Source: an uncultured Clostridia bacterium (lineage in GTDB: Bacteria; Bacillota; Clostridia; Christensenellales; Borkfalkiaceae). Taken from it: a stretch of 6,531 nucleotides of DNA. The translations under genes and the position numbers were made by a program. Each line of letters begins with the position of its first letter. Positions within the stretch are counted from its first letter, which is position 1. The notes below the pieces were generated by a model that saw only the letters and a program-made list of their open reading frames with translations, was not told the origin of the DNA and did not search any database. The stretch lies in assembly GCA_934249265.1 (NCBI GenBank), contig CAKQKQ010000093.1:1-6531 (forward strand), in the 5' to 3' direction. Positions 5,614 to 6,531 of this stretch are shown piece by piece.

Positions 5614-5632
5614 AGGCGTTAATACGCTTTTT
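5614..5632 (+). terminator. Weak candidate terminator after trmD
   Basis: AGGCGT (5614-5619) pairs with ACGCTT (5624-5629), six pairs with one G-U, around the loop TAAT. TTT follows, so the U-run covers 5628-5632. It lies 28 nt after the trmD stop, a sensible place for the end of the rimM-trmD transcript. The stem is short and the U-tract brief, so it may be inefficient. It belongs to a run of similar small inverted repeats (GCGCA-AAA-TGCGC at 5636-5648, AGTGT-TAA-ACACT at 5654-5666). Confidence 0.35.
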
Positions 5633-5760
5633 AGTGCGCAAAATGCGCCAAGCAGTGTTAAACACTCGGCGTTAAATACATCTAAACGCGGTAAAAAGTG
5701 GCTTTAAATGCGCCTAAACATAAGTAAAAATCAAAGAGTAAAAACGATAAAATCAACGAA
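5616..5760. repeat. A-rich microrepeats at about 10-nt spacing, trmD-rbgA gap
   Basis: The gap has no gene. Short blocks with a TAAA or AAAA core flanked by G/C letters recur at near 10-nt steps: GCGCAAAATG (5636), TGTTAAACAC (5656), GTAAAAAGTG (5691), GCTTTAAATG (5701), CGCCTAAACA (5711), TAAGTAAAAA (5721). AAATGCGCC is exact at 5641-5649 and 5706-5714. The periodicity is less regular than in the array after ftsY, but the texture is the same. No promoter for rbgA stands out here. Confidence 0.4.
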
Positions 5761-5765
5761 ATTTG

Positions 5766-5785
5766 CCGACCGCAAGGTCGGTTTT
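5766..5785 (+). terminator. GNRA-loop hairpin with T-tract just upstream of rbgA
   Basis: CCGACC (5766-5771) and GGTCGG (5776-5781) form a perfect 6-bp GC-rich stem closed by the GNRA loop GCAA, followed by TTTTAT. This is intrinsic-terminator architecture and would end transcripts from trmD. It lies only 9 nt before the rbgA SD (AAGGAGG, 5795-5801), leaving no room for a promoter after it, so for rbgA it must be leaky, an attenuator, or a leader structure. Confidence 0.5.
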
Positions 5786-5806
5786 ATAAAGATTAAGGAG
5801 GGTGTT

Positions 5807-6531
5807 ATGCAACTTATACAATGGTTTCCGGGGCATATGACAAAGGCGATGAGAATGATGGAAGAACAAGTCAAACTCGTCGACGGAATAATTTACGTGC
5901 TTGACGCCCGCGCCCCTTTCGCGTGTATCAACGCAAAACTCAACGCATTGTTCGGAACAAAGCCCGTTGTTTACGTGCTTAACAAAAGCGATTTGGCTGA
6001 CGAAAAGGGCAAAAAGGCGGCTTTAAGTGCATTTGAAAAGGAAGGCAAGTGCGCCATCGTCGTAAACGGAACGATTAAAAGAGATAGCGAGCAAATCGTT
6101 GAAAAAATGCGCTTTTTACTTAAAGATAAAATAGACAGAAACGCTCAAAAAGGTGTCGTGAAAACCGTGCGCGTAATGGTTGCGGGCATACCCAACACGG
6201 GTAAATCCACCATTATCAACACGATAAGCGGCGGTAAAAAGGCTCAAACGGGCAACAAAGCGGGCGTTACTAAATCGAAACAGTGGATAAGACTCGACAC
6301 CTTTGAAATGCTCGACACCCCCGGGACTATGCCGCCGAGTTTTGAAAATCAAACTTTGGCTAAATATCTCGCGTATATCGGCAGCATCAATGACGATATT
6401 CTCGACCTTCAAGACTTGTGTCTCGAACTTATAAAGGACCTTCAAAACTTATACCCGAATCTTCTCGACGAAAAGTATAAAATAGACTCAAACGGAAAAG
6501 AACCTTTGCAAATTTATGAAGACATTTGTCT
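5807..6531 (+). CDS. rbgA: Ribosome biogenesis GTPase RbgA (YlqF), 3' end outside window
   Basis: RbgA is the circularly permuted GTPase that acts late in 50S assembly, where it is needed for incorporation of L16 and other late proteins. The start ATG 5807 has AAGGAGG (5795-5801) at 5 nt. The N-terminus MQLIQWFPGHMTKAMRMM holds the family signature WFPGHM (6-11). The permuted order is clear: G4 NKSD at 59-62 comes first, then G1 GIPNTGKST at 127-135, G2 Thr 155 in GVTKSKQW, and G3 DTPG at 170-173. About 241 codons are visible without a stop, and the C-terminal ANTAR-like RNA-binding domain (from about 190) is partly included. G1 has Thr 131 where Val is usual (NVGKS). It follows trmD directly with a 221-nt gap; L19 normally lies between. 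Confidence 0.96.
   Translation, partial: MQLIQWFPGHMTKAMRMMEEQVKLVDGIIYVLDARAPFACINAKLNALFGTKPVVYVLNKSDLADEKGKKAALSAFEKEGKCAIVVNGTIKRDSEQIVEKMRFLLKDKIDRNAQKGVVKTVRVMVAGIPNTGKSTIINTISGGKKAQTGNKAGVTKSKQWIRLDTFEMLDTPGTMPPSFENQTLAKYLAYIGSINDDILDLQDLCLELIKDLQNLYPNLLDEKYKIDSNGKEPLQIYEDIC

Noticed and set aside
6116..6445. Reverse-strand ORF of 109 codons inside rbgA, and other reverse-strand ORFs
   Set aside because: These lie opposite clear conserved genes, lack SD sites and recognisable motifs, and are shadow frames.

Overview
The window looks like a chromosomal housekeeping segment from a member of the Bacillota, probably Clostridia-like. The gene order smc–ftsY–ylxM–ffh–rpsP–khpA(ylqC)–rimM–trmD–rbgA(ylqF) follows the classic Bacillus/Clostridium cluster. 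Strong GGAGG-type Shine-Dalgarno sites, moderately AT-rich DNA and almost exclusive TAA stops (only rimM ends in TGA, in an ATGA overlap with trmD) agree with this. Species-level placement is not possible by eye; an uncultivated gut-type Clostridia lineage is only a guess. All genes lie on the + strand. The first gene (smc) is cut at its 5' end and the last (rbgA) at its 3' end.

Layout: 1-560 is the C-terminal ATPase half of SMC. 561-638 is a short gap with a 40-bp near-perfect palindrome. 639-1535 is ftsY, the SRP receptor. 1536-1929 is a non-coding region that starts with a degenerate 11-bp tandem array of about 16 units, continues with A-tracts phased at about 11 bp, and ends in a consensus promoter (TTGACA-N18-TATAAT) embedded in two copies of a 22-bp palindrome. 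1930-3554 is ylxM-ffh, the SRP GTPase and its small helix-turn-helix partner. 3555-3765 is the rpsP leader, with small GAAA-loop hairpins. 3766-4325 is rpsP-khpA. 4326-4389 is an odd leader whose strong SD is 41 nt from the rimM start and sits inside a hairpin. 4390-5585 is rimM-trmD, which overlap. 5586-5806 is non-coding with A-rich microrepeats and terminator-like hairpins. 5807-6531 is rbgA.

The genes serve two linked tasks. FtsY, Ffh and YlxM belong to co-translational membrane targeting. RpsP (S16), KhpA, RimM, TrmD and RbgA serve ribosome structure, ribosome assembly and tRNA modification. SMC is for chromosome organisation. The gene for ribosomal protein L19 (rplS), which normally lies between trmD and ylqF, is absent from that place.

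The coding content is ordinary. The unusual signal is in the gaps: the 11-bp phased array, the paired palindrome around the ylxM-ffh promoter, the ftsY upstream palindrome, and the strange initiation region of rimM.
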